A stretch of DNA of 64,000 nt, from contig NZ_JANCPR020000021.1 of assembly GCF_028657195.3 (NCBI RefSeq), positions 62,001 through 126,000 on the forward strand, given 5' to 3'. The position numbers and the translations under genes were made by a program. Positions 56,366 through 64,000 of this stretch are shown piece by piece (the stretch's first letter is position 1; every line of letters begins with the position of its first letter). The notes under the pieces were generated by a model. The model saw only the letters and a list, made by a program, of their open reading frames with translations, was not told where the DNA came from and searched no databases. Origin of the DNA: Streptomyces iconiensis (GTDB lineage Bacteria > Actinomycetota > Actinomycetes > Streptomycetales > Streptomycetaceae).

Positions 56366-57247
56366 TCAGGGCAGCGGCTGGCCGCCCGTCGCGTTCAGGA
56401 TCTCGGCCGTGATGTACGTGGCGTCCTCCGAGGCGAGAAAGACATAACCGGGAGCCATCTCGGCCGGCTGCGCGGGGCGTTCGAGCAGGCTGCCGGCGCC
56501 GAACTCGCTGGTGTCGGGCAGCGTCGAGGGAATCAGCGGCGTCCACACGGGCCCGGGCGCGACGGCGTTGACGCGGATGCCGCGCGCGGCCAGATTCTGC
56601 GCGAGGCCCTGGGTGAAGGTGACGATCGCGCCCTTGGTCATGGCGTAGTCCAGCAGGTGCGGCTTGGGCCGATACGCCTGTACCGAGGTCGTGTTGATGA
56701 TGCAGCCGCCCTGCGGGATGTGGGGGAGGGCCATCCGGCACAGCCAGAACATGCCGTACAGATTGGTGCGCACCACGCGGTCGAACTGTTCCGTGCTGAT
56801 GTCCTCCAGCCCGTTGGACCGTGCCATCTGGTAGGCGGCGTTGTTGACCAGGACGTCGATACGGCCGAACTGTCCGGCGGCCCTCTCCACCAGCGTCCTG
56901 CACTGTGCCTCCTCCCGGATGTCACAGGGCACCGCGATCGCCTGCCGTCCGGCGTCCTCCACGAGCCGTACCGTCTCGTCCGCCTCGCTCGCCTCCTCGG
57001 GCAGATGGCTGAAGAGCACATCGGCACCCTCGCGCGCGTAAGCGAGCGCCACCGCCCGCCCGATGCCCGAGTCGCCCCCGGTGATGACCGTACGGAGGTC
57101 ACGCAGCCGCCCGCTGCCCCGGTATGTGCGCTCTCCGTGGTCGGGGCGCGGCTCCATCTGCTCCGTGTCACCGGGGGGCTCCTGTTCCTGCTGGGGGAAC
57201 GAGGGCTTGGGGTGCTTGTCGGCCGGATGCTCACCTGACCCGTTCAT
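56366..57247 (-). CDS. Short-chain dehydrogenase (glucose/ribitol dehydrogenase type)
   Basis: 293 aa; ATG at 57247 with AGGAGGAG upstream. A hydrophilic N-terminus (HPKPSFPQQEQEPPGDTEQM) typical of the YhdG/GsiB-like SDR subgroup precedes the Rossmann motif TVITGGDSGIGRAVALAYAR, NNAAYQ, the catalytic Ser in INTTSVQAY and the YAMTK (YxxxK) motif. NAD(P)-dependent oxidoreductase, likely linked to stress. Confidence 0.9.
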   Translation of the reverse strand: MNGSGEHPADKHPKPSFPQQEQEPPGDTEQMEPRPDHGERTYRGSGRLRDLRTVITGGDSGIGRAVALAYAREGADVLFSHLPEEASEADETVRLVEDAGRQAIAVPCDIREEAQCRTLVERAAGQFGRIDVLVNNAAYQMARSNGLEDISTEQFDRVVRTNLYGMFWLCRMALPHIPQGGCIINTTSVQAYRPKPHLLDYAMTKGAIVTFTQGLAQNLAARGIRVNAVAPGPVWTPLIPSTLPDTSEFGAGSLLERPAQPAEMAPGYVFLASEDATYITAEILNATGGQPLP

Positions 57248-57579
57248 GGCTCCTCCTGTGGTTCGGTCTCCTGCGGTTCTCCGGCCGTACGGGCCGACCC
57301 GGCGCGGACGGCGGCACGCCCCGCTGCCTCCCGGTCGTCTGCGGGGCCTCGGCAGGGGTAACCGCCGGGGACCTCCCGAAACACGCTGCTCAGGCCGCGG
57401 TGCCCGGACGGCGCAACACACGGTGCGGGGCCCGGCAGCGAGCGCGTCGGCCGTTCGGGCCCCTCCGGGTGGTGGGCGCCCGGCGTACGTGGGTGACTGG
57501 GCTGGACCGCGAGGGGAACCCGCCCTCGGCCGCGGGGGACGGGTGTACCTGAGGACCGGCGCCGTCCGGTGCGTGCCCG

Positions 57580-57640
57580 GGGACCGACGACGAAACGGGA
57601 CCGACGACGAAAGACGAAACGGGACCGACGACGAAAGGGG
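57580..57640. repeat. Short tandem repeat upstream of DUF2243 gene
   Basis: Three copies of GGGACCGACGACGAAA, with an extra GACGAAAC in the second unit, end 7 nt before the ATG. The last copy supplies the GAAAGGGG ribosome-binding site. Confidence 0.75.
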
Positions 57641-57646
57641 TGCACG

Positions 57647-58213
57647 ATGGCCGTCACTACCGGCGGTGCCCGTACCGAATCCGGGCCCAGGAGCCTGCAA
57701 CTGCCGGGCCTGGTACTGGGCGTGGGGCTCGGCGGATTCGTCGACGGCATCCTGTTGCACCAGATCCTGCGCTGGCACCACATGCTGACCAGCACGGATC
57801 AGGACCGTATCGGCGTGAAGTACTACTCGGCCGACACCGTTGACGGGCTCCGGATGAACACCGTGTGGGACGGCTTCTTCCACGCCGTCTGCTGGATCGC
57901 CGTCCTGGTGGGCCTGGCCGTCCTCTACGCACGCGTGACCCACGGCAGGCGCCGCGTGTGGACCTCACCCGCGCTGTGGGGCTGGGTGCTCGCCGGGTGG
58001 GGCGTCTTCAACCTCGTCGAGGGGCTGCTCGACCACCAGATCCTCGGTATCCATCACGTCTACGCCGGACCTCACCAGGCGTGGTGGGACGCGGCGTTCC
58101 TGGTGGCGGGCGGGCTGTTCCTCATCGTGGGCTGGCTCATCCAGCACCGCGCACGCCCGTTCGACCCGGACGACGACCTCCTCACCGGCCCGCCCACCCG
58201 CCCGGCCGCCTGA
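57647..58213 (+). CDS. DUF2243 membrane protein
   Basis: 188 aa; ATG at 57647 after GAAAGGGG. Four membrane helices. The family hallmark GFVDGILLHQILRWHHMLT and a second half GVFNLVEGLLDHQILGIHHV contain conserved His/Asp residues suggestive of metal or haem binding. The stop overlaps the start of the CtaG-like gene (TGATG), so the two are coupled. Confidence 0.9.
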   Translation: MAVTTGGARTESGPRSLQLPGLVLGVGLGGFVDGILLHQILRWHHMLTSTDQDRIGVKYYSADTVDGLRMNTVWDGFFHAVCWIAVLVGLAVLYARVTHGRRRVWTSPALWGWVLAGWGVFNLVEGLLDHQILGIHHVYAGPHQAWWDAAFLVAGGLFLIVGWLIQHRARPFDPDDDLLTGPPTRPAA

Positions 58214-59214
58214 TGCTGTCCGGCGGCGGAACGGCGCTCACGAACGGGGTGTCCGGCGCCGGTACGGAGCTCGCGAACGGGGTGTCCGGCGCCGGTACGG
58301 CAGACCACTGGCTGACCGGACACGCACACGTACAGGCGCACGCGCAGGCACTCGGGCACGAGCACGGGCACGGGCACCACGGGACCGGTACGAGCAGCCC
58401 GCTGCTGGACGTGGCGCTCCCGGTGACCGCTGTGCTGATCCTGGGCGCCGGCTACCTGCTGCTGGCGGCGCTGGCGCGCGAGCACAACCCCACGGTGGGC
58501 TGGAGCCGTTGGCGCACGGGATGGTTCCTGACGGGACTCGTCCTGCTCGGCGGTGCGCTGGTGCCGCCGCTGGCACCGTTCGCACACGCGGACTTCAGGG
58601 GCCATATGCTCCAGCACCTGCTGATCGGCATGTACGCGCCCCTCGCGCTCGTGCTCGGCGCCCCCGTCACCCTGCTCCTGCGCACCCTGCCGGCCCGCCA
58701 CGCACGGCGCCTGGCCCGCGCGCTGCGCAGCCGCCCCCTGCACCTGGTCGCCAACCCGGCCGTCGCGCTGCTGCTGAGCGTCGGCTCTCTGGGAGCCCTG
58801 TACTTCACGCCCCTGTACGAGGCCACGGCAGGCCAGGCCCTCGCCCACCACGCCCTGCACGCACACTTCCTGCTCTCCGGGTGCCTGTTCGCCTGGGTGA
58901 TCGCAGGCCCTGACCCGGCGCCGTCCCGCCCGGGTGTCCCCGCACGCCTGTGCGTCCTGGGCGTCGCCATCGCGGGGCACGCGACCCTCTCGCAGCTGAT
59001 GTACGCCGGACTCCACCTCGGCGTACGCGCACCGGCCGAACAGGTCCAGGGCGGCGCGGAGATCATGTACTACGGCGGCGACATCGCCGAACTCCTCCTG
59101 GCCGCCGCCCTCGTAGCCACCTGGCGCCCGGTCCGCCGGGCCCGTACCGCGCGGTCCCCGGACGGTACGGCCACGACGCACATGTTCCGGCCCGGCACGG
59201 GCGCCAACGCCTGA
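58213..59214 (+). CDS. CtaG-like cytochrome c oxidase assembly membrane protein
   Basis: 333 aa; ATG at 58213 overlaps the upstream stop. The His-rich N-terminus (HAHVQAHAQALGHEHGHGHH) may bind metal. About seven membrane helices follow, with the caa3-type CtaG pattern HMLQHLLIGMYAPLALVLGA, HALHAHFLLSGCLFAWVIAG and YYGGDIAELLLAAALV. The family helps insert copper into cytochrome oxidase. Pairing with DUF2243 is common. Confidence 0.88.
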   Translation: MLSGGGTALTNGVSGAGTELANGVSGAGTADHWLTGHAHVQAHAQALGHEHGHGHHGTGTSSPLLDVALPVTAVLILGAGYLLLAALAREHNPTVGWSRWRTGWFLTGLVLLGGALVPPLAPFAHADFRGHMLQHLLIGMYAPLALVLGAPVTLLLRTLPARHARRLARALRSRPLHLVANPAVALLLSVGSLGALYFTPLYEATAGQALAHHALHAHFLLSGCLFAWVIAGPDPAPSRPGVPARLCVLGVAIAGHATLSQLMYAGLHLGVRAPAEQVQGGAEIMYYGGDIAELLLAAALVATWRPVRRARTARSPDGTATTHMFRPGTGANA

Positions 59215-59426
59215 ACGACGCCGCTGCCGACGTGGCTCGCAGGGGGGCGGTCGGGCCCACGGGTTCGACCCGTCAGGCTGCACCCGCGGGAACGAGGTCG
59301 AGTAAGTACCTGGGCAACTGGCAACCGGTTGAAGAACTACCGGGCCGCCGCCGCGCGCTGTGCCGCGAGGGCGTACGTGTCTCACGGCACCAGTGGCCTT
59401 CCGATGCCTCACGTCTCCGGCCCTGG

Positions 59427-60044
59427 CTACTGATCAGCCGGCCGTTCCCTGGCCGCTCCCTGGCCCTTCACCAACGAGGCCACCAACCGTGTCATGACGG
59501 GCTGTGGGTCGGGTGTGCCGGGCCAGCTGGTCAGCAGCAGGTGATGGGCGGTGCCGACGATCGCGAGCGCCATGGTGCCCGGGTCGGCGCTCTTTGCCAC
59601 CCTGCCGAGCTTCTGCTCGGACTCCAAGTAGCCGGTGATGGCCTCCTGGATCGAGGCGAAGCCCGGTGCCCCGCCTTCCAGTGCCTCGCGGATGCGCAAC
59701 GTGGCGTTGGGGCGGGTCATGGCCAGGCCCGACAGTGCGGGGCCACCGGAGTCGAACAGAGCGTGCACGACAGCATCGAGGTTCCGCACCACCGTGCCCT
59801 GCCCGGAGAGCTCCGTCAGCGCCTCCGCCTTCGCTGCCGTCCGCGCGAACCGGTCGAGGCAGAGCTCGGCCACGAACACGTCGAACCCTGCGAAGTGCGC
59901 GTGCAGCAAACCCTTGGCGCAGCCCGCCTCAGTGGTGACGGATCGGCTGGTGAGCGCGCCAGGACCCGCCCGCTCCACGACTCGCTCGGCGGCTGCGAAC
60001 AGCCGCTCGCGCACATCCGGTGTCGCCACTCCTCGCGGTGACAT
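59427..60044 (-). CDS. TetR-family regulator
   Basis: 205 aa; ATG at 60044. The N-terminal HTH VRERLFAAAERVVERAGPGA, LTSRSVTTEAGCAKGLLHAH is typical of TetR, with a helical ligand-binding C-terminus. It is divergent from a SAM-dependent methyltransferase gene, with two palindromes between them, so it most likely represses that gene and itself. Confidence 0.9.
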   Translation of the reverse strand: MSPRGVATPDVRERLFAAAERVVERAGPGALTSRSVTTEAGCAKGLLHAHFAGFDVFVAELCLDRFARTAAKAEALTELSGQGTVVRNLDAVVHALFDSGGPALSGLAMTRPNATLRIREALEGGAPGFASIQEAITGYLESEQKLGRVAKSADPGTMALAIVGTAHHLLLTSWPGTPDPQPVMTRLVASLVKGQGAARERPADQ

Positions 60045-60119
60045 GGGCCTCTCTTCCGTTGTGCCGCCATCGCCCGCAACAGGGCCCCCGACCTCGCGCA
60101 TCGTAGCGAGGATTGCCTG

Positions 60120-60156
60120 TATGGGCACGTGCCCATATGGTTTGGGCGCATGCCCA
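60120..60156. promoter_or_regulatory. Tandem palindromic operators for the TetR protein
   Basis: TATGGGCACGTGCCCATA (60120-60137) is a perfect 18-bp palindrome. A second site, TGGGC-GCAT-GCCCA (60143-60156), follows at once. They lie between the divergent TetR and methyltransferase genes, about 30 nt before the latter's start. Confidence 0.8.
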
Positions 60157-60185
60157 TTCTTGTCGTCCCAGCGCAGGAGGCACTC

Positions 60186-61040
60186 GTGTCAGACGTCGTC
60201 AACACCGAGCAGGCGAAGGCATGGAACGGCTCCGAAGGCGTCCACTGGGCTCGCAACCAGGACCGCTGGAACGCCGTGAACGAGGGTTTCGACGAGCCGC
60301 TGCTCGAAGCCGCTGGAACAACCGGGGCGCACCGGACCCTTGACGTCGGCTGCGGCTCCGGGCAGACCACGCGCCTCGCCGCACTGCGGGCGCCCCGGGG
60401 GAGCGCGCTGGGCCTCGACCTGTCCGGCCCCATGCTGGCCGAGGCGCGGGCCCGTTCGCAGAAGGCCGGCATCGCCAACGTCACCTTCACGCAAGGCGAT
60501 GCGCAGACCTACTCCTTCGAGCCCGCCGCGTTCGACGCGGCGATCAGCCGCTACGGGGTGATGTTCTTCGCCGACGCGGTGGCGGCGTTCGGGAACGTCG
60601 GCCGGGCGCTGCGACCCGGCGGGCGCCTGGCGTTCGTCTGCCCGGCCGACGCCACGCTCAACGGCTGGGTGGCGGCGCTGGCTTCACTGCGCGACTTCCT
60701 TCCGGTCGGCGACTTGGGGAGGCCGGGCCTGCCCGGAATGTTCTCCCTGGCCGCCCCGGACCGCATCCGTGGCGTCCTCACCACGGCGGGATTCGCCGAC
60801 GTCACCCTCACCCAGACCCAGGCGTACGGGGTATGGGGGCGCGGAGCCGAGGACGCGGCGGAGTTCATGCTGGGAACGGGACCCGGGCGCCACCTGATGG
60901 AGCACGCCGGGCCGACCGCACGGGCCCGCGCCCTCGGCACCCTGACGGAACACCTGCTCGGCCACGAAGCGGCGGACGGCACTGTCTGGCTGTGCAGCAC
61001 GTCATGGCTGGTCACGGCGGACCGTCCGGCAGGGTCCTAA
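60186..61040 (+). CDS. Class I SAM-dependent methyltransferase
   Basis: 284 aa; GTG at 60186 with AGGAGG 7 nt upstream, preferred over the ATG at 60129, which would lie inside the operator. SAM motifs: TLDVGCGSGQTTRLAALRAP, LGLDLSGPMLAEARAR, FDAAISRYGVMFFADAVAAF, ALRPGGRLAFVCPADATLNG. UbiE-like small-molecule methyltransferase of unknown substrate, probably induced when the divergent TetR repressor binds its ligand. Confidence 0.88.
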   Translation: MSDVVNTEQAKAWNGSEGVHWARNQDRWNAVNEGFDEPLLEAAGTTGAHRTLDVGCGSGQTTRLAALRAPRGSALGLDLSGPMLAEARARSQKAGIANVTFTQGDAQTYSFEPAAFDAAISRYGVMFFADAVAAFGNVGRALRPGGRLAFVCPADATLNGWVAALASLRDFLPVGDLGRPGLPGMFSLAAPDRIRGVLTTAGFADVTLTQTQAYGVWGRGAEDAAEFMLGTGPGRHLMEHAGPTARARALGTLTEHLLGHEAADGTVWLCSTSWLVTADRPAGS

Positions 61041-61274
61041 CCCTTCAGCCGTTCCCGCAGCCTCTCCACTTCCGTGAGGAATCGGGTCTGGCCGCGCCTC
61101 GGTCGGACTCGCGGGTGAAGTCCTGGGGGCTGAACCGGCCGCCGTGCGGGGCGAGGTGTTGCCGAGGGCGGCGAGGCCGTGCGGTAGTTGACGGACTTCT
61201 GGACGAGGTCGCCCGGGACGCGGGTGTGGAGCTGGAGGAAGGCGGCGTCGAACCGTTCGGCGGAGCGGCGGGGG

Positions 61275-61955
61275 TTACGAGTGGAAGCGGGTCGTCTCGT
61301 GCAGTGCGGCGCGGGGTACCGCGACGCTGTTCACGGGGGCCGTGGTGTCCGCGTAGCCGAAGGAGACACCGAAGAGGATCTTCCGGTTCTCGATGCCGAG
61401 CGAGGCGCGAATGGTGTCGGCGTAGAAGCTGAGCAGTCCCTGGGGGCAGCTGGCGATGCCGTGGGCGGCGAGGGACAGGAGCAGGGTCTGGCCGTACATG
61501 CCGACGTCGGCTGCCATTCGTTCCTCGGCGTTGGGCGGCATGAACAGCAGCGCCACGTGCGGTGCGCCGTAGAACCTGAGGCTCTCCGCGTTGAACGCCT
61601 CGCGCTTGCCGTGCTCGTCCCGGCCGATGCCCAGCGCGCCGTACATCGCCTCCCCCGCCTCGCGGCGGCGCTCGGCGAGGGGGCCCGCGTACATGTCGTG
61701 GTCGTAGGGGAAGTCCAGGGACAGGTGGTTGCTCGCGTGGGCCGCGAGCAGGTCCTCGCTCAGGCGGTCACGGACGGCACCGCTGACGACCTCGACATGC
61801 CAGGGCTGGGTGTTGGAGTTGGACGGAGCCGCGCTCGCCAGGGCGAAGACCTCCCGCAGGGTGTCCTCGGGCACGGGGTCGGGCCTGAAGGCGCGGGTGG
61901 CACGCCTGCCCCGGATCAGTTCGTGCGCGTAGTCGGGGAGTTGAGCTGTGGACAT
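61275..61955 (-). CDS. Nitroreductase-family protein
   Basis: 226 aa; ATG at 61955. FMN-binding signatures: IRGRRATRAFRPDPVPEDTL, SAAPSNSNTQPWHVEVVSGA, AHGIASCPQGLL and the terminal KILFGVSFGYADTTAPVN. Flavin oxidoreductase acting on nitro- or quinone-like compounds. It follows the second TetR gene (stop 62020) in the same direction and is probably co-regulated by it. Confidence 0.9.
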   Translation of the reverse strand: MSTAQLPDYAHELIRGRRATRAFRPDPVPEDTLREVFALASAAPSNSNTQPWHVEVVSGAVRDRLSEDLLAAHASNHLSLDFPYDHDMYAGPLAERRREAGEAMYGALGIGRDEHGKREAFNAESLRFYGAPHVALLFMPPNAEERMAADVGMYGQTLLLSLAAHGIASCPQGLLSFYADTIRASLGIENRKILFGVSFGYADTTAPVNSVAVPRAALHETTRFHS

Positions 61956-62019
61956 GAGCCTTCCTTGGTTCGTGGGCGGGGAATGTGCCTGTACGGCCGC
62001 GGCGCCGGGGTGGTGCGGG

Positions 62020-62604
62020 TCAGCGCTCCATGTAGGAGGCGATGACGCGGTCCGCCGCGTCCTTCAGCGCTGCCGCCGACTTCTCGGGGGAGTAGATCTG
62101 GGTGGTGACACTGGCGCCTTCCACCAGCATCTGGAGCATGTAGGCGAGGGACTCGGGGTCGCGGACGGGGAGCGGAGTCACCAACTCCGTGAACAGGTCG
62201 AGGTATTCGGCCTTGCGGGCCTCCACGGCGGCACGGACCGGGTGGTCGCGGTCGGGGAACTCCACGGACGCGTTCACCAGCGGGCAGCCCCGGAACCCGG
62301 GCTCGCTGATCTGGTCGGCGATGTCGGCGATCACCTGCCGGAGCTGGGCCGGCGGGTCGTCGGAACAGGCCGCGCGCGCCGACTCCAGCCAGGCGCGCGG
62401 GGATACCGCCTTGGCGTTCACATAGGCCAGCGCGAGCCCGTCCTTGGACGCGAAGTTGCGGTAGATGGTCGGCTTCCCGACCCCGGAACGTTCCGCGATC
62501 TCCGCCACGCCCGCCGAGTGAATGCCCTCGCGATAGAACATCTCGCACGCGGTCTCCCACACCCGCTGCCCCGCGGGTGAGCGCTGCTGCTCGGCTTCCG
62601 CCAC
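62020..62604 (-). CDS. TetR-family regulator
   Basis: 194 aa from a GTG at 62604 with AAGGAGA upstream. HTH: CEMFYREGIHSAGVAEIAER, SGVGKPTIYRNFASKDGLAL. A C-terminal domain with RGCPLVNASVEFPDRDHP is typical of the subgroup with nearby oxidoreductase targets. Two identical palindromes immediately upstream suggest autoregulation and control of the downstream nitroreductase. Confidence 0.9.
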   Translation of the reverse strand: MAEAEQQRSPAGQRVWETACEMFYREGIHSAGVAEIAERSGVGKPTIYRNFASKDGLALAYVNAKAVSPRAWLESARAACSDDPPAQLRQVIADIADQISEPGFRGCPLVNASVEFPDRDHPVRAAVEARKAEYLDLFTELVTPLPVRDPESLAYMLQMLVEGASVTTQIYSPEKSAAALKDAADRVIASYMER

Positions 62605-62665
62605 GTGTCGTCTCCTTGGGGTACGTGCTCGGTTCGGCGCCCCGGACGGTGCTACGCATCGCTGG

Positions 62666-62703
62666 GTACCGATCGGTACGCAGGGGACAGTACCGATCGG
62701 TAC
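62666..62703. promoter_or_regulatory. Duplicate palindromic operators upstream of TetR gene
   Basis: GTACCGATCGGTAC occurs twice as a perfect 14-bp palindrome (62666-62679 and 62690-62703), 24 bp start to start. The classic core TACCGATCGGTA is a known TetR-family operator form. Confidence 0.85.
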
Positions 62704-62837
62704 GCGGGGCGTCAACCGTGCCCTGACCAGGGAGCCGGCGCGGCAGCCACGCGTGAGGGAGGTGCGGCAGCCACACGCAAAGGAGGCGGGCCCGGAACGT
62801 CTCCGGGCCCGCCTGCGGGGCGTGCGTGGCGACGCGT

Positions 62838-64000
62838 TCAGGCGGCGACGGCGACCGCTTCGACCGCCGGGGTGCGCAGGGTGCGGCGGGCCGTGATGAG
62901 GCTCGTGACGAAGGTGGCGGTCACGGCCAGTGCGGCGATGGTGAGCCAGATCCCCGGCCCCTGCCCGCTGGGCATCGTCTCGTCGGTGCGTACCGAGGTG
63001 AAGGTCAGGATTCCGGCGAACGCGGCCAGGGTGCCGAAGAAGACGCCGGTGACGACCAGGACGAGGCTCTCGGTCGCGACGGTCGCGAGCACCTGGCGCG
63101 GGGTGGCACCGGCCAGCCGCTGGCGGCCGAACTCGCGGCTGCGGTACGCCGTCGTCGCGTACAGGGTGTTGATCAGCATGACGCAGGCGAACACGACGAT
63201 GATGCCGACGACGACCAGGTTGACGGTCTCCAGGTTCTTGTCCTCGACGGACTTCTTCATCCCCGAGGCGGTGATCGCGTCGCTTTCGATGCCCTGGAGG
63301 TAGAGCGTGGCGGTGGCGATGCCCACGAACAGCATCAACGGCATGAGAATGCCGGTCAGCTGCTCGGCCCGGCGCCGCAGGTTGCGTACGGCGATGTAGC
63401 CGCCCCCGCCCGTGAGGGCGGAGACGGGACGGCTGAAGCGGACCAGCAGGACGCGCAGCAGCGCGGGGGAGAAGACGGCGAAGCCGAGCGAGAGCAGGAT
63501 GGAACCGTAGGCCGCCGGCGCCATCAGAGCCGAGTCCTTGGCGTCCATGGAGAACGCGGTGCCCATCGAGCCGACGCCCGCGACCAGCGCCAACAGGCCG
63601 CCCGCGGTGCGCAGTCGGGCACGCGGGCGCCGCCCCTCGGCCGCCTTGGCCGCGCGGCGTACCGCGAGCGCGGCGGCGCCGACGGCCGAGACCAGGGTGA
63701 CGGCGAGACCCGCGCCGAGCGCGACGGGCCCGAAGGTGTGCTCGACGTTCCCCGCGACCTGCCCCGTGTCGCGGAACTCGGCGACCAGGGCCTGCCCGCC
63801 GAGCATGGCGGGAACGATCGCGAGCAGTACGCCCAGCAGCGCGACCGCAGCCGCCTCACCCGTCACCATCCGCCGGATCTGGCCGGGCGTCGCGCCCGTG
63901 CAGCGCAGCAGGTGCATCTCCGCCTCGCGCTGGCGGACGTTGACGGTGAGCGTGGAGGCGATGGCGAAGAAGACCAGCAGCGTGCCGTACCCGCCGACCA
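62838..64000 (-). CDS. FtsX-like ABC transporter permease, partial
   Basis: The gene runs off the right edge; 387 codons are visible and the frame is open to the end. The visible part starts in an FtsX domain (YGTLLVFFAIASTLTVNVRQ REAEMHLLRCTGATPGQIRR) and continues with several membrane helices. A second FtsX domain (LINTLYATTAYRSREFGRQR) and the C-terminal helix pair follow. Macrolide/lipoprotein-export-type permease; its ATPase partner would lie beyond the window. Confidence 0.88.
   Translation of the reverse strand, partial: VGGYGTLLVFFAIASTLTVNVRQREAEMHLLRCTGATPGQIRRMVTGEAAAVALLGVLLAIVPAMLGGQALVAEFRDTGQVAGNVEHTFGPVALGAGLAVTLVSAVGAAALAVRRAAKAAEGRRPRARLRTAGGLLALVAGVGSMGTAFSMDAKDSALMAPAAYGSILLSLGFAVFSPALLRVLLVRFSRPVSALTGGGGYIAVRNLRRRAEQLTGILMPLMLFVGIATATLYLQGIESDAITASGMKKSVEDKNLETVNLVVVGIIVVFACVMLINTLYATTAYRSREFGRQRLAGATPRQVLATVATESLVLVVTGVFFGTLAAFAGILTFTSVRTDETMPSGQGPGIWLTIAALAVTATFVTSLITARRTLRTPAVEAVAVAA

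Noticed and set aside
1..64000. CRISPR array
   Set aside because: No regularly spaced repeats with unique spacers were seen; the repeats present are IS ends, direct repeats, operators and short tandem arrays.

Overview
The window is high-GC actinobacterial DNA, almost certainly a Streptomyces chromosome. Support for this includes the codon bias, frequent GTG starts, GTGA/ATGA translational coupling, a DmdR/IdeR-type iron box, a dispersed repeat common in Streptomyces, and families such as TerD, DUF2243, CtaG-like and HxlR. It divides into an accessory island (1 to about 47.13 kb) ending in a tRNA-Leu(GAG) gene, and ordinary chromosome beyond it (47.2-64 kb).

1-20.9 kb: a large defence-type cluster. 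Two divergent, translationally coupled operons share one control region (5.4-6.2 kb). The leftward operon encodes an XRE-HTH/GHKL-ATPase fusion, an unrecognised 331-aa protein and a DUF6339-like protein; a C5-cytosine-methyltransferase homologue lacking the catalytic Pro-Cys lies beyond it. The rightward operon encodes a 1585-aa sacsin-like HATPase fused to a DEAH helicase, a UvrD-type helicase, and homologues of DISARM DrmA (helicase) and DrmB (DUF1998), ending in a strong terminator. Beyond it lie a frameshifted vsr, an intact dcm and a decayed NaeI-like restriction endonuclease. DrmC, DrmD, DrmE and DrmMI are not present, so this is a DISARM-related hybrid rather than a textbook DISARM operon.

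20.9-29.5 kb: an unidentified possible nuclease, a truncated AbrB-like gene, an RHS relic split by an IS1182-type element, small membrane proteins, a frameshifted MarR-like regulator, a wrecked IS630 transposase and the 3' end of a serine recombinase.

29.5-47.1 kb: a second segment bounded by 476-bp direct repeats (about 98.5% identical), each containing the recombinase 3' end and the 3' end of the tRNA-Leu acceptor. It reads as tandem accretion of two related elements at one tRNA. It carries a secreted NucA/NucB-type nuclease with a ComJ/Nin-like partner, IS relics, a two-gene STAND NTPase/TPR operon, a three-gene WXG/type VII-like cassette, a frameshifted conserved gene, a DNA methyltransferase and a truncated serine recombinase.

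47.2-64 kb: a siderophore ABC importer under an iron box, an SDR/HxlR divergent pair, a GDSL hydrolase, a metallo-beta-lactamase-fold enzyme, TerD, a second SDR, DUF2243 and CtaG-like membrane proteins, two TetR loci with visible palindromic operators, a nitroreductase and a partial FtsX-type permease. All calls come from reading the sequence; no database search was run.
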